From Pelecanus crispus (Eukaryota > Chordata > Aves > Pelecaniformes > Pelecanidae), in NCBI RefSeq assembly GCF_030463565.1, contig NC_134656.1:3396501-3460500 (forward strand): DNA of 64,000 bases. The letters run 5' to 3'. The position numbers were made by a program, and so were the translations under genes. The stretch's first letter is position 1; each line of letters opens with the position of its first letter. The notes beneath the pieces are model-generated. The model was not told where the DNA came from. It was given only the letters and a program-made list of their open reading frames with translations, and ran no database searches. This document shows, piece after piece, positions 12,223 through 24,500 of the stretch.

Positions 12223-14534
12223 CTCCCACCCCGGGAGATCTGATCACATTGGTGTGCTAAGGTGTCTCATGGGAGCTTTCCCATCACATCGGAGGCTGCT
12301 GTGGTATGGGTACCATCACACACTGCCACCATCTTCCAAGGGTCAGACTCTGTGTCCTCCGGTGCGGCCATTTCTGTCCTGGGGCAGCCTGATCTCCCAT
12401 GCTAGTTGAGTCAGTTCTCTTCCATTACTTTTGGTAGGAACTTAGATGGGGTACTACCCAACACTGAAAACCGAGGCTTTACAAGTACTAGACCCTGTCT
12501 TTGTAAAGGGAGATGAGGAGATGAGGAGGTGAGGGAAGAAGCAGCAGGTCTGAATGGACGGGTGTGGTCTGAGACTGTATTGTAGGTGTCAGTGGTGCCA
12601 TCCCTGACAAATTAATAGTGTTGTGTTACGTGCATGTGGGGTTAAAATACTGTTGTGATACTAAAAGCTGCCTTAAAACTAGATATTGGTGATACTTTGT
12701 CCTAATCTGGCTATATAGCACTGCTTATGTTTGCCTATAACTATTACTGCTTCATGCAGCATTTAAGAAGAGTACACATTTCTTAAATTAGGACGGGGTA
12801 TTTCTGAGGAACATGGCTGTGTTAATGAATTACGTATTGTTGAAGCTGCACTGTGCAAATTTCAAAGCTTGTTAATTTTTTAAATGGGAATAATCGTTTG
12901 ACTATAGAAAGGGATTAACTGCCACTATTAAGTAGTTGTTACTGCAGGTATATGAAGCGGTAGGTTTGTCTATAATCTTGGAATTAATTTAGTGGGATTA
13001 ACAATAGCCAGCAAAGCATTATTTCTCTTTGTTTTTATTCTTCTAAGTCTAACTATAAGCATTGAAATACTTTGATTTTATGCAAATTTTATTTTTAACA
13101 TGATCTTTCAAATGTAAAGTTCTTCTGGCATGAAATCTTTATATTTACCAGCGATATCTGGACTTCTGACCTTGAGCTGCAGCTTGTCTGTAGCAGTCAA
13201 GTAGTGGGATAGTAAATTATTTGGGGTGCAGGGGAGGAGTCTGGGGTCACAACAATTTTCTTAACATCTCCCCATATCCAGACTTGAGCCTTATGACTGC
13301 TGCCTCTCTCATTCTTCAACTCTCATTGCTTCTCTCTTGTCACAACATTTCCATTTCAGAACTCTTTGAAAGGTCTTTTCCTTCTTTTGGAAGGAAGATA
13401 CTTAAATCAGTAAGCAGTGGATACATTTTATATGAAAATAAAAGACCATATACTAATTGTACTTGGTCATCTGATTTTCTGTTGTTTCTCCTGTAAGTAG
13501 TCTGCTCTTGCATCTTTCATGGACGAGCAGATGGAGGGAACTGCACTGCAGCCCTGCGTGTATGTGGCTTTTTCCAGTGCTAGCGCAGAAGCTGTTTCTG
13601 CTGTTCTTAGGGGTCAGTGGGTTGTACCTTTTGTCCGTGGTCTGAATGGAACTGCTCATTTATGTACAAAGTAGGTTTTGCCCTACTGACTTCCTTAGGG
13701 CTGCTTTTGTAATGCTTGTTGATGCAAGGGATTAATTTTGCTGCTGCTTAGTAGAAAAGAGTGCAGGTTTCCCAGATGTCATCTTTGACAAGTAGGGATG
13801 CAAAGTAATTTTCAGTGGCATCAGTCTTCTGAGCGGGAGTGGCACCAACTAAGCCATTCCAACACTTATTTACATTAGAAATTATGTCCTTATATGACTT
13901 CTCAGACAATATTCTTTTTTCCTCATGTGATATTAATATATTTGCTGATTGGGAATTTTTTAATACTTAAAGGAGGCATAGGCCAAGCCCAGTGCCTCTT
14001 TTACAGTGAATAAAATAAGCAACTAGTGTCAGTTTGTGACTGGAAATACATCATTCTGGAAAGGATGCTTTCTCTCCTGTTCATAACATCTTGCAGTTTC
14101 TTTGATACTTAAGAAACCTATCCTGGATATTTTGGTTCTAGCCAAATACCTTGCATGTCAAGCCACCTAATTCTGAAGAAACTCACAGAAAAATATAACT
14201 AGAGGCCAGTTACAAGTCATTCTAATTGAAGCTAGTATCTTCAGTACTGGCACAGACTTGATTTGTGTCAGGACGTGGAGGTGAAACTGGTCACTGGCAC
14301 GTTATACCTGCTTTTAAAAGCCAGCAGGTATAAGACTCCAATGCTTTGAATTTATTTGCAGATGCAAACAGTCTTCTGTCTTCTCACTGGTTTTCAGAAA
14401 GTTGCTGAACTTTATATTGGCCATTGTGGTTGTTTGAGATTTCTGTCCTGTCCTTGTGCCCTGGCCATTGAATTTCTGTAATGTATCTAAAACATTAACT
14501 GGAGCTTCAATATGAAGACTTTTTTAAAAAAAAA

Positions 14535-14546
14535 GGGGGGGGGGGG
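14535..14546. repeat. Poly-G run (12 G)
   Basis: Twelve consecutive G after an A-rich stretch, in intron 1. It is length-unstable. Confidence 0.85.
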
Positions 14547-16481
14547 CTTTGTTGCTCTGTCACAGTACATGTAAACGTTAGTTAGGTAACAGGTTGCACT
14601 GAAACAACTCCTGCAGGTACTAGGGTCTATCTCAAGTCTTAAATATGAGGTGAACCTTGCTTTCTTGGATGCTTGTGTAGGGGTGAGTATGTGTGAGATC
14701 TTTCAGAAATCAAAGACATAGAGTTCTTAGGGTGAGTAGGGAATAAGAGAACTAATAGGTGCCAGATATTAATCATTTGGACTAAAGTATTCATGCAAGG
14801 TGCTTGTATAACTTCTAAATAATGAGATACCAGAATTTGTGCAGATGACAGCAAATTGGCTGAGTACTGGAGAGTGCTGACATGCAAGAACATGCAATAA
14901 GGTGCAGCATATTTTGTCATCTAGCTGTTGACAGTGAGGATTCACATTAATGAGAGGATAAGGATTACTAGTGTTTCATATAGATTCCTTGGAAAACTAA
15001 ATAACATAGCTAGTAAGCTGAAACTGAAGAATTTAACCTGAATTCTGACATAGGTTGGTTTTTTTTTTTAATATATATAAGTCCTCAGATAAAGGACAAA
15101 TTAAGTTAGTTCTTTTGGGTTTTTTTTAGTTCATGTTAAAGGTTTTATTACTAAGCTGTCTTTCAAGATCCTTTTTTAGAGTGAAGTCTTCCCAGTTAAC
15201 TGAGGCAGGGAATTCTTAATGCAGTTAAAATGGTAAGTTCTAGAAAAGACAAAATCTTTATGCACTCAGTGAACCCACTGAATGTTTTTTACCTCTTCAG
15301 GGAAATGAGAGAAAAGTCAAAGTGGAAATACTGATCTGAATGTGGTGTTTGTTGGTAATTCTTTTAATTAGCCTCTAAAAATATAGACACAAAAAGATGA
15401 GGAAATGTTGGTGTTCTTTAAAAGCTTTGCTCTCTCATGATCAGGTTAAGGTGTTATATTGAGGCATCTTAAAAAGGGCTTAATGAAGCCAGCATCAGCA
15501 GATGCAGGTGTCTTGAAGCTGCCTGTGCTGCCGTGAACACCTCTCAGATCTGCGTTACTGCCCTAGGTAGTCTCTCTCCCTTTTTGCCTGAGATTTGTAA
15601 ACTTGGTTACAAAGATGGCAGTAGATAGCAGTATGCTTTTCTTGAGGTTTTGAGGTTTTCTCTGAATGCAAGAGGGATAATGTATTTACAGAAAAGTGGA
15701 GTGAGATTACAAGCTTCCTCTTTTTTTTTTGTTGTTTAGTGAAGGTGTGTTGGAGGATAGATTTTTTAATACATATTGCATGTGAACAAGTGGTATTGCA
15801 GTAACAGGATTTAGAATTTGGGAGTATCTTTTGTCTTTCTTGTTAGACTGGCTGCTGATACTGCTCTGGAATTTCTTCAGGCCGTGTATACTGAAAAACA
15901 CACAGGTGTGCAGTAGTTAGAGAATCCACAGGGATGCTGAATGTGACTGGTGACTTCTGTAGTCCCACAGAGTGGGCAGCCCTGTGTTTTTGGGTTTGTC
16001 ACTGCTTGAAAATAGTTGACCAAATTGAAATTAAAAGCTTGTGACAGTTTTGTGGGTTTTCTAGGGTAGGATACTTTTGTGCTTCAATTGCTTCTGGATT
16101 TTAAGTCCAGAATGAATTCAAGTGCCTAACTTGTTTTGGGAAAACTGGAACATTTTACCTGCAAGCTAATGGGGGAGGAAAAAACTAAACGTTTTCTTGG
16201 CTGAATATTCTTTCTCAAGATACTGTGCATCAGCTTTATGCTCCCACTTTCAGATCAGTGACTGTTCTGTTTCACTGGAATGCTCACATTATTACAGTTT
16301 GCAAGCTTAAACCAGAGTCTGGACTGAGGGGGAGTTAAGGAAATCCTGCTGGCTAAGATTGATGAGCGCTTGCTGCGTGGGCGATGGCGTGCACGTGTTG
16401 AATGGGATAGCAAGGTGCTACACCAGCTCAGCCTGCTTAAGGGGATCGTGTTCTCCATCCCTGTTCTTGCATGTCTTTACA

Positions 16482-16769
16482 CTAGTTCTGATGTTCGGGG
16501 GGGGTTTTTGTGTTTACCTTTTTGGATCGGTCCTTGCGGGTTGGCTTTCTGCTGGATTCATAAGCTGAGTGTTTCCTGAGGAGTCGGATGACTTTCTGGG
16601 GCAGAGGCGTGTGGGTGGATGTGGCGTAGACCATGTAGCAGCACGGGAGAAGGGAGCCAGACAGTAGCAGCCCAAGTAGTGTTAGAGTTGTACTTTGTCC
16701 TTTGTAGTCCATAAACATGGATTTAATAAGCACTGTGAAGCCCTTGTTTAATGAGGACCTGCTGTGCAT
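16482..16769 (-). CDS. Candidate small membrane-protein ORF antisense to DIDO1 intron 1
   Basis: I do not recognise this protein. It is a 95-codon, ATG-initiated frame (A at -3, in-frame TGA 21 nt upstream). Residues about 28-49 form one hydrophobic stretch rich in Leu, long enough for a membrane helix. A Lys/Arg-rich tail follows from about residue 59. Third codon positions in the middle part favour C/G more than the surrounding AT-rich DNA, which is mildly coding-like. Just before the stop is a run of eight G on the plus strand (16497-16504). A length change there would move into a frame open for about 25 more codons, to 16418. No promoter, splice site or poly(A) signal can be tied to it, so it may be chance or a decayed gene. 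Confidence 0.22.
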   Translation of the reverse strand: MHSRSSLNKGFTVLIKSMFMDYKGQSTTLTLLGLLLSGSLLPCCYMVYATSTHTPLPQKVIRLLRKHSAYESSRKPTRKDRSKKVNTKTPPEHQN

Positions 16770-18316
16770 GTTACGTAACCATTTAACTCAACCTGGGGTT
16801 TGCATTGGCAACACTTACTTCATCTGTGAAGGGAAAAGAGATTTTTCCTTTAAGAAACTCTTGATTTGTGTTTTTAACTTTATAGTTGGTCTTAAAAGCT
16901 TACGCACTTTCACAGTGGAGATTGCTTATCACAGAAGTTGTTGACCTAAGCAAAACCAGAGGACTTTTTGAATAAGCAGCAGTATCCATGGTGGTTATTA
17001 ACATTATTTTGCTGTTCTGTCCCATCATTTATAGACATTCTTGCCTCAAATTTTTCAGAGGTACATAATATCCATTCTAAAGGAGATGTGGCAGAAATAC
17101 AGGATGATGGTGATGGGAATTGTCTATTGGGGGAACTACAATAATTTTTAGTTTCCAGCTAAAACTTCCAGTTTCAGTAGTGTGATTGATGTACGGTATT
17201 AGGAGGAATAAGATTAAGTTGATCAAGGATGTTCCGTTCCTTTAAAACAAGATCACCGGTTTGCTGTTTCAGTTTACATTTCTGTCAGTATCTCAACTGC
17301 AATCAAATAGTTAACTTGAGAACAAACAGAACAAAATGAACAAAAAATCATACTGAATTGGGAAGAGAAACAGATATTTGAAGACTTCCAAAGTTGCCTT
17401 ATGTTGTAGTAAATATTTTTGCAGGCAGTTAGTAGAACTGTTTGCTTAGACGTGCCAGCAGGCTTGCTAGGTTTAAAAGTGTAATTGTGAGTTAAGGCTT
17501 TGTGCTTTTATGTTATGATAATATTTGATTTCTAAGCTTCTTTTAGACATTTTAAGTTTAACCTGTATTAAGATGCAGTTCTACAAGAGCAGATTCCTGT
17601 AAAATAAGTTTGAAACTTACTCTGTTTTTCATGAAAAATGATTTGGACCAAATGGGGAGAGGAAAAAATAGAGATACTAAGGAGTAATAAGAATCAACCA
17701 AGCATTTTACAGCAAATGTAAGGGGTCTGCAATTTTACTGTTTTAAGTGTGCTGAATTTTTATAAGTCTCAAATTTGAAATTATTTTAAAATTGCAGTTC
17801 TGTTAAAGTCTTTTCCTATAGGTAATTGAGGTAATAATACAGGTAATAATAATGAGGTAACATCTGCTAATGCAAAAAGAAGTGTGATTCTTGCATAGAA
17901 TCTCTTAGTTTTCAATTATTATTTGTGTTAAAAATGCTGTTTCATAAATTGGAGCTGTAGACTGTGCAGCTGTGCCACTGGGTGGGGTATGACTAACACT
18001 GTAAAATGTATTACGTTCAACGAGCCAGAAGGTCTCCTAAGACGAGAGGATGCCGATTCCGTTTTTGGAATGCTTTACTGGTCTCGGCTCTGTGGCTCAC
18101 ACGTAATTGTAAAGAGCGTGTTGCACACGGGCCCTTGAAGGCACAGATACGTAATTGTGCACTGTGAAGACAATCCTTTAGACAATTTTAGTATGTTACC
18201 GGATAAATTATTCAAATAGGATGCACTTTTTTCATGTTCTAGAGGCATAGTTTGTTTCATAGTTTAATCTTAGAGTTGAACAAGAAGTGATTAGCTGACT
18301 TTCCCTCTTCCTTTAG

Positions 18317-18504
18317 GCATATCACTTAAAAATTGCGTGATGTGTGATGAGTTGGAGATTCTGAACAGGGAGATTGAAAGGTTATTACAGAACAACAGCG
18401 TGGAAGAAGGCACTTTAAGCTCAGACTGTCTTCAGCCATCAGTGACTGACTTCCTGGATATAAACACTGATTCAGACAATGGAGCAAAATACATATTAGA
18501 GCAG
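18317..18504 (+). CDS. DIDO1: DIDO1 exon 2 (residues 1-55, N-terminal extension)
   Basis: The acceptor is CTTTAG at 18311-18316 and the donor GTATTC begins at 18505. ATG 18340 (G at -3, T at +4, moderate context) opens residues 1-55, ending in phase 0. The exon is open upstream of the ATG, but exon 1 supplies no in-frame ATG. The first 18 residues alternate acidic, basic and Leu/Ile positions like an amphipathic helix. This part has no counterpart in the human protein I know. It is kept as coding because exons 2-4 form one uninterrupted frame into exon 5. Confidence 0.7.
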
Positions 18505-21500
18505 GTATTCAATGCCATGAGATATAGCACTAGGGACTTTAAAATTAGTTTATTCTCTCTTTTTTTTTTTTAATTTTTTCTCCTACTTTTGGAGTGGGAA
18601 TAGTTGGCCAAGGGAAAGAATATAGATAATGTACATAATCCTGTATAGAGAAGGTACAGGGGAAGGAAATACTGATGTGGATCTAGCTACATACTCATGT
18701 TTCTTTCCTAATTCTGCTTTGCCACAGGTTTGAGATTTGTTGTTCATGAAATAATAAAGTGATCCACTGATGAAAATCAGATTTGGGAAGGGGTTTGTCT
18801 TTTCCCCTGTCCTTATTTTTGGGATGGTGGCATGGCATTGGAGAACACCTAGGGATGATCATTGCTTAGGAAGTAAAAAGTGTTTCTAAACAGCAAAGAT
18901 GCTTTAAGAGTTGGGGGCTTGAGAGATTTGAAAAAAAATTACGTGTTCTTTAAAAAGAAAAGTCAGACTATGTAATGGCATGTCTATGAAGGATTATCTA
19001 ATCTGTTCTTAAATTTGTATGTCTCCCAACCTGGAGTGTTAACAATCAGTTTTTACTCCTTTGAAAGAATTATTAATGTTTTAGTTATTTCCTACACCAA
19101 CTGTGGCAGTTCCCCTGCATCTTTAATTGCAGAATGCTGACACAGAATAATGTGTCCAGTATTGTTGTTTTGTCTTCACTAATTTCTTTTATAGGCCAGT
19201 TAAAAGTGACTTTTTCTATCCTGTCTCTCTGGTCTTCCTTTTCCTCCCAAATTCTTTTCCAGTGTTCTTCTAGTTTGGTAGACTACTTTGGGTTAAATGC
19301 AGGCATTTCCTACTGATTTTCAAGCTCAGGTGCTCAGAAGCAAGTAGTCAGCAGCGTTGATGTTCCATTGCCGTTCTGCATGTGAATTGGGCCCCCTGGA
19401 CTAAACAGTTGTTCAGATGATTTAAATGAATGCCCGGTGGCTTTGAGATTTTCCAAGGGTTAATTTTTTGGAAAAATGTGTTGTTATTGATGTAATCTGC
19501 TGTCCTTGAAATAAAGTTTCTGAAATTTTCTATATTGTGAACCTTATTAGTGAAAGGGACAGTGATAAGGAATATTCCTTAATTCTGAAGCTCAACTATA
19601 ATTTTTTGTTATCCCACTTTGTGAAACCACTGAGTAGCCACTTGGATTTAAATCCTCAAAGCTGCAGATGTCGTGATGAAATTTAGTACAAACTGCTAAA
19701 TCTTCCCTACTGTAACATTGGGCATGCTGATGGAGTTTAAAAGCATTACTGCGTTTTCATTGCACAATATACGCTTACTAAATTTCACTCTCAGAATGCT
19801 TTTAAATACTGTAAATGGAATAGATCTGTTGATTACAGTTTGTTACTGTTCTGGAAGTCTTAGTGGGATCTAAATGAATGGATGAGAGTACAGTCATATT
19901 TTGTATTTATTTCAAAGGTCTCAACTGTTGGTAAGTGGTGGCGGTGGTATTGCTTTACTTTGACCTTTTTTCCAGTTTCGGTGTCTTTCTGAAAGTCGAA
20001 AACTCTCAAGAAGGCAAAATAACAGAATTTGCTTTATAATGCAATAGAGGCAAAACAGTTCCAAGTTTATGTAAACAGCAGTAAGATAAGTTCATAAATA
20101 TATCAGTGCCTTATTTTGTCTTCTCTTTTTTTTTTTTTTTTCCCTTCCTCCCCCCGCCACCAGGAGCCAACAGGAGAAGGAGGATTGACAGTATTTGGTC
20201 CTGCTGACAACTCAGAGACTCAGTCCGGCACTTCTGAGTCAGGAAATTCAGCATGTGCTGGATGGATAATGCTGAATGACTCTGATCCTTTGCTGCCCTC
20301 CTCTGGCTCTCCTTTTCATTCAGCTCTGCAGGGAGAAACCATTCGAACCTCTAATGCTGTGTCAGGTAAAGCATATAGAGGACACTGAAGAGACTTCTTA
20401 TTTCTTTACATTTTATCTGGAATTTAAATCTCAGAATTTGAATTACCTCTGCTTGTAGCTTTTAACATTTCGTCATCTTCCAAGGTGTTCTTCCAACTTC
20501 TTCATCTTTGTTTAGATGTAAACTAACTCTTCTGACTTGTTCACTTACTTCCATTGCAGCCTTTTTCTGGTGTGAATATAATTTTAGTGGTGTTTTTTAA
20601 AAAACTTTTTAAAGTTACAGTGATTTTTTTTTTTTTTTTAATGGGGGAACTTAATGGCATTTCATATTGGATTGAAGCAGTTTTCGCTTTTTACCTGCGT
20701 ACTACAGGCTTAAAATTCACTTTTTATCCTGGCTGTGATGTTAAAAGTAATCAGCTACTACTTAAATTGATGTTCTGGAGTCTGCTGATTTTACAGCAAC
20801 ATTTCTAGCATCTCACTGAAATGACTCTTAAGTTACAACTTAAGTGTTAATTTTTTTAATGTATCTGCATGGATGTTTATGTTTCCATAGCATTGACAGT
20901 TACGTTTCTGTTGTAGCACTGTTAAATATAATACTAGAAAGCAGAGGAGTTGCACTATAGAGAGATCGTGTTTGATAAGGCAGAACAGTAATGCAACTGA
21001 TGCAGTATATGAAATGAGGCATTTATCATCAGTGTATACTGCAAGATTGGGAAAAGCTTACTGAAGGATGCCTCTGAAAACTTGTAGCTGTAATATGTAC
21101 AGCGAGTACTGGTATTTAGGAATTCTGTTAATGTTCCCTTTTGGCTTACCTGCGCAATTCTTGAGCAAAGAATACACTCCAAAAACATTCTTGGGAGAGT
21201 GTTGGGGGTGTTTCTTCTTGTTTTGCAAGTGCTGTTTCTGTTTACCCAATTCATTGAGGTATACTTACTGCTGCATATTACAGTTTCACATGAGCAATGT
21301 AATTGCCATGACTGCAAAACATAGTTTCTGCATTCATTTAGGAGAGCATTTACATGGCATGCAACTCATTTAAAACATTGCACAATGACATAATACTAAC
21401 TTTAATACTTGTTCAAACCAGGTTATTCCTGAGTTACTCAAAATGCCGTCTCAGATCTTAGTTTTATTTCTCTCGTTTGCTTCTGTCTCCTCAAGTAAGA

Positions 21501-24500
21501 GAGTATCCTAATATGCTGGAAAAGACTTTTGAGAAAAAAGTGATCCTGGTTGTCAGCACAGATTCCCCCCCCACCCCCCGGCTCCATCTGTAATAGTTGC
21601 AGGTTCTTTGCTGAATCTTTTTTTTTTGTGTGTGTGTGTGTCATTCTGGTAGATCGTATAGGCTGAAAACCTTTTGTAAATAACCATGTCAAGGAGCAGC
21701 CTTTCTCAAGTTTCATTCAATGCAGATTTCCCCCAACCCCCCCCCCCCCCCCCCCCCACCCCCGAGATGCTTGAGAAGATTTTTATTTCTTTTCTTCATA
21801 ATTTCTTCTTGACCAATAAACCTGGTTAGAGAAATGAGGGGAAAGTCTGTTGCTTTATCCTGAATATCCATCAGTGTTTCTGAAACAACTTAAAAACAGC
21901 AGCTAAACTATTTAATAGACAAGATACAGACCAAGTTTATTTTGACAGGGAAGACTAGGATATTTCTCTGGTTTTACATTTCACTTAAAATCTAAAACCT
22001 TACCATTCTTTGGCTAACCCTGTATTATCTAAACATCAGTAGCTTTGAATTTCCTTAAACTGGCTGTTGTTTCTACCTTGTTTCTTATCCTGCTGCAGAC
22101 AATCAGCAGTCCTTTCTGCTAGAAAATGTTATTCATATCAAATACCATCCTCACCTTTAAAACAGTAGCTGTGTCTGTACTGTTTGGATGACTCCTTGTT
22201 CTGCACCATGGTCTTTCACACTGGTGCGCGCATGGTTCCTGTGTCCATGTAAGGAGTGGAACTGCTATAGGTTTTTCCCCAGACAAACCCCAGGGAATAG
22301 GTTCGTACCATGAAAGGATTTTTTGAGAAATACCAGAAATCCTAAGGCTATTTAATAAAATACATCAGTATAGTGTCCAAACCCATATATTAGTACTTCA
22401 TCTTTGAAGGAGTTCAGTCAACTTTTTGTTGATACTCAGTGACTATTAGTGGCTTGAAATTCAAGTTTATTTGTTACAATAACATAATGAGGTTACATCA
22501 GAATATTTAATAATTACTTAGGCTATGAATATTTTTGAATCTGAGTTTTTAACCTCATGGGGTTTTTTTCAGCATTTCAGGGTGGAGACACTGGTGTCCG
22601 TGCTATGGAACAAGCTGTAAGTTCACAGCCAGTGCCATTAGAATCTGAATCTAATACTGACAACATGGAAAATAGTTCTCCTGGTAAGATTTCCTCCTTT
22701 TAAATGGAGCAGAAAATATGCTCATTTGTCCATTGTGTATGTGTGTGTGTATATTTGTATATTTTTAAATAACAGAAGAGTTTGTAACAGCTGGATTATG
22801 TTGGCACATATTCACAAGAAAGCATTTTATCTGTTTTCAGGGTCATAAAATGAGGTGGAGATATATAAATTATTACAAAGAAAATAATACTGTTGAAAAA
22901 AAACTTTTAAGGAAAAACATTTTCCTTCACCACCAGTTTAATAACTGTTCCCTTGTTTTTAGCATCAGTTTTGGATGAGAAAGGTGACCAAAGCAATGAG
23001 GAGGAACAAAAAACTATCAAGCCTACAAGTAAAGAGTTCAGGAAGACCTGGGGATTTCGAAGGACTACAATTGCTAAGCGAGAAGGTGTAGGAGATGTTG
23101 ATCTAGTGGACTCTAGTGAACAACAGCCACAACAGCAGCAACAAAGCTTAAACCTCAGGCGTAGTGGACGGCAACCAAAGCGAACGGAAAGAGTGGAAGA
23201 ATTTCTTACCACAGTAAGACGCAGAGGAAGGAGGAGTGCTCCTACTGCTCTGGAAGATTCAAGTGAACCAGCATCCTGTCCAGCTACAGATGCTGAAACT
23301 GCTTCAGAAGATAGCGTTGAGAGCACTCCAGATACAAAACCTGCAACTCGGAGGATTAGCACTAGGAGTAGTAAGGATCAGAAAGGCTCTAAAAGGAGAC
23401 GCACAAAAGAGGAAGAAGAAGAAGAGGAGGAGGAGGAGGAGGAAGAGGAAGATGATACTTCTGATAGTGATAGTGACGGATTAACTCTTAAGGAACTGCA
23501 GAATCGACTAAGAAAGAAACGTGTTGAACAGAAATCTGTGCCGCTGACATTGAAGGATATACAGAACCACATGAGGAAAAAAAATGTAGAACAAGAATCT
23601 CCAGAAACAGGTGATGTCCAGTCTGAAAAACAAGTTGAGTCTGAGTTGTCTGTCAAACAAGAGCCTGAGACTGCAGACAGCACTGAGATTGCAAGTCAAG
23701 TGGTTGTGTCTGAGGAAGACGCTGAAGATCTTCAGGTTCAGAAGGAGGTAAAGCCTGCCCTTGGCACACAAGGGATCACAGATGAAGAACCTGAAGAACT
23801 GCCCAAAAGCAAACCTGAGTCTGAGATTTATGACCCAAATGCACTGTATTGCATTTGTCGGCAGCCTCATAACAACAGGTAGGCAAAGCTTTCAACTAAA
23901 AATGTAGTGCAAGTAGTTGGAATTTTTGTGATGAAAAATTAAACCAAATGCTAATGCTTACTTTTTGAGTATATGTAAATGGACTGTTGGGTTTGTTTTG
24001 AAGTTTGGGGGAGAATTTATAACAAATACTTAAAAGAGGGGATAAATGAATACAGAAATGAACAGGGAGGCAGAACAGTATACTGGTACTTTAGTGGCGT
24101 ACTTAAGATCTGCTGCTTGAAATATCTGTTGAGCATTAACTGTCTCTTCATTTCACAGTGTTTTACTGTTCCTTGGTGTTTTTGTGTTTTTTCTTTTCAG
24201 GTTTATGATTTGTTGTGATAGATGTGAGGAATGGTTTCATGGTGACTGTGTGGGTATTTCTGAGGCTCGAGGGCGATTGCTGGAAAGGAATGGTGAGGAC
24301 TATATCTGTCCAAACTGCACCATTCTACAGGGACAGGATGAGCCTGTTTCAGAAATAGACCAGCAGGAAGCTAAAGCAGGGCAAGTAAATGTGGATGGCA
24401 CAGAATTCACAAGCATAGGAACAATCGAACAAAAATCTGTTGAGGACCAAGGGATCAAGGGTAGGATTGAAAAAGCTGCAAATCCAAGTGGGAAGAAAAA

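Larger units (their letters stand above)
5693..18316 (+). other. DIDO1: DIDO1 intron 1 (12.6 kb)
   Basis: It runs from the GTGAGT donor to a pyrimidine-rich acceptor ending TTTAG at 18312-18316. Its first 750 bp is still CpG island with a palindromic CRE. The remainder is AT-rich with a TTTC microsatellite near 12198-12222, a G12 run at 14535-14546 and one antisense ORF of possible interest at 16482-16769. I see no other supported exon. Confidence 0.75.

Noticed and set aside
23378..23870. Minus-strand frames rich in Ser and Phe opposite exon 5
   Set aside because: The complement of the Glu tract gives poly-Ser. No independent evidence.
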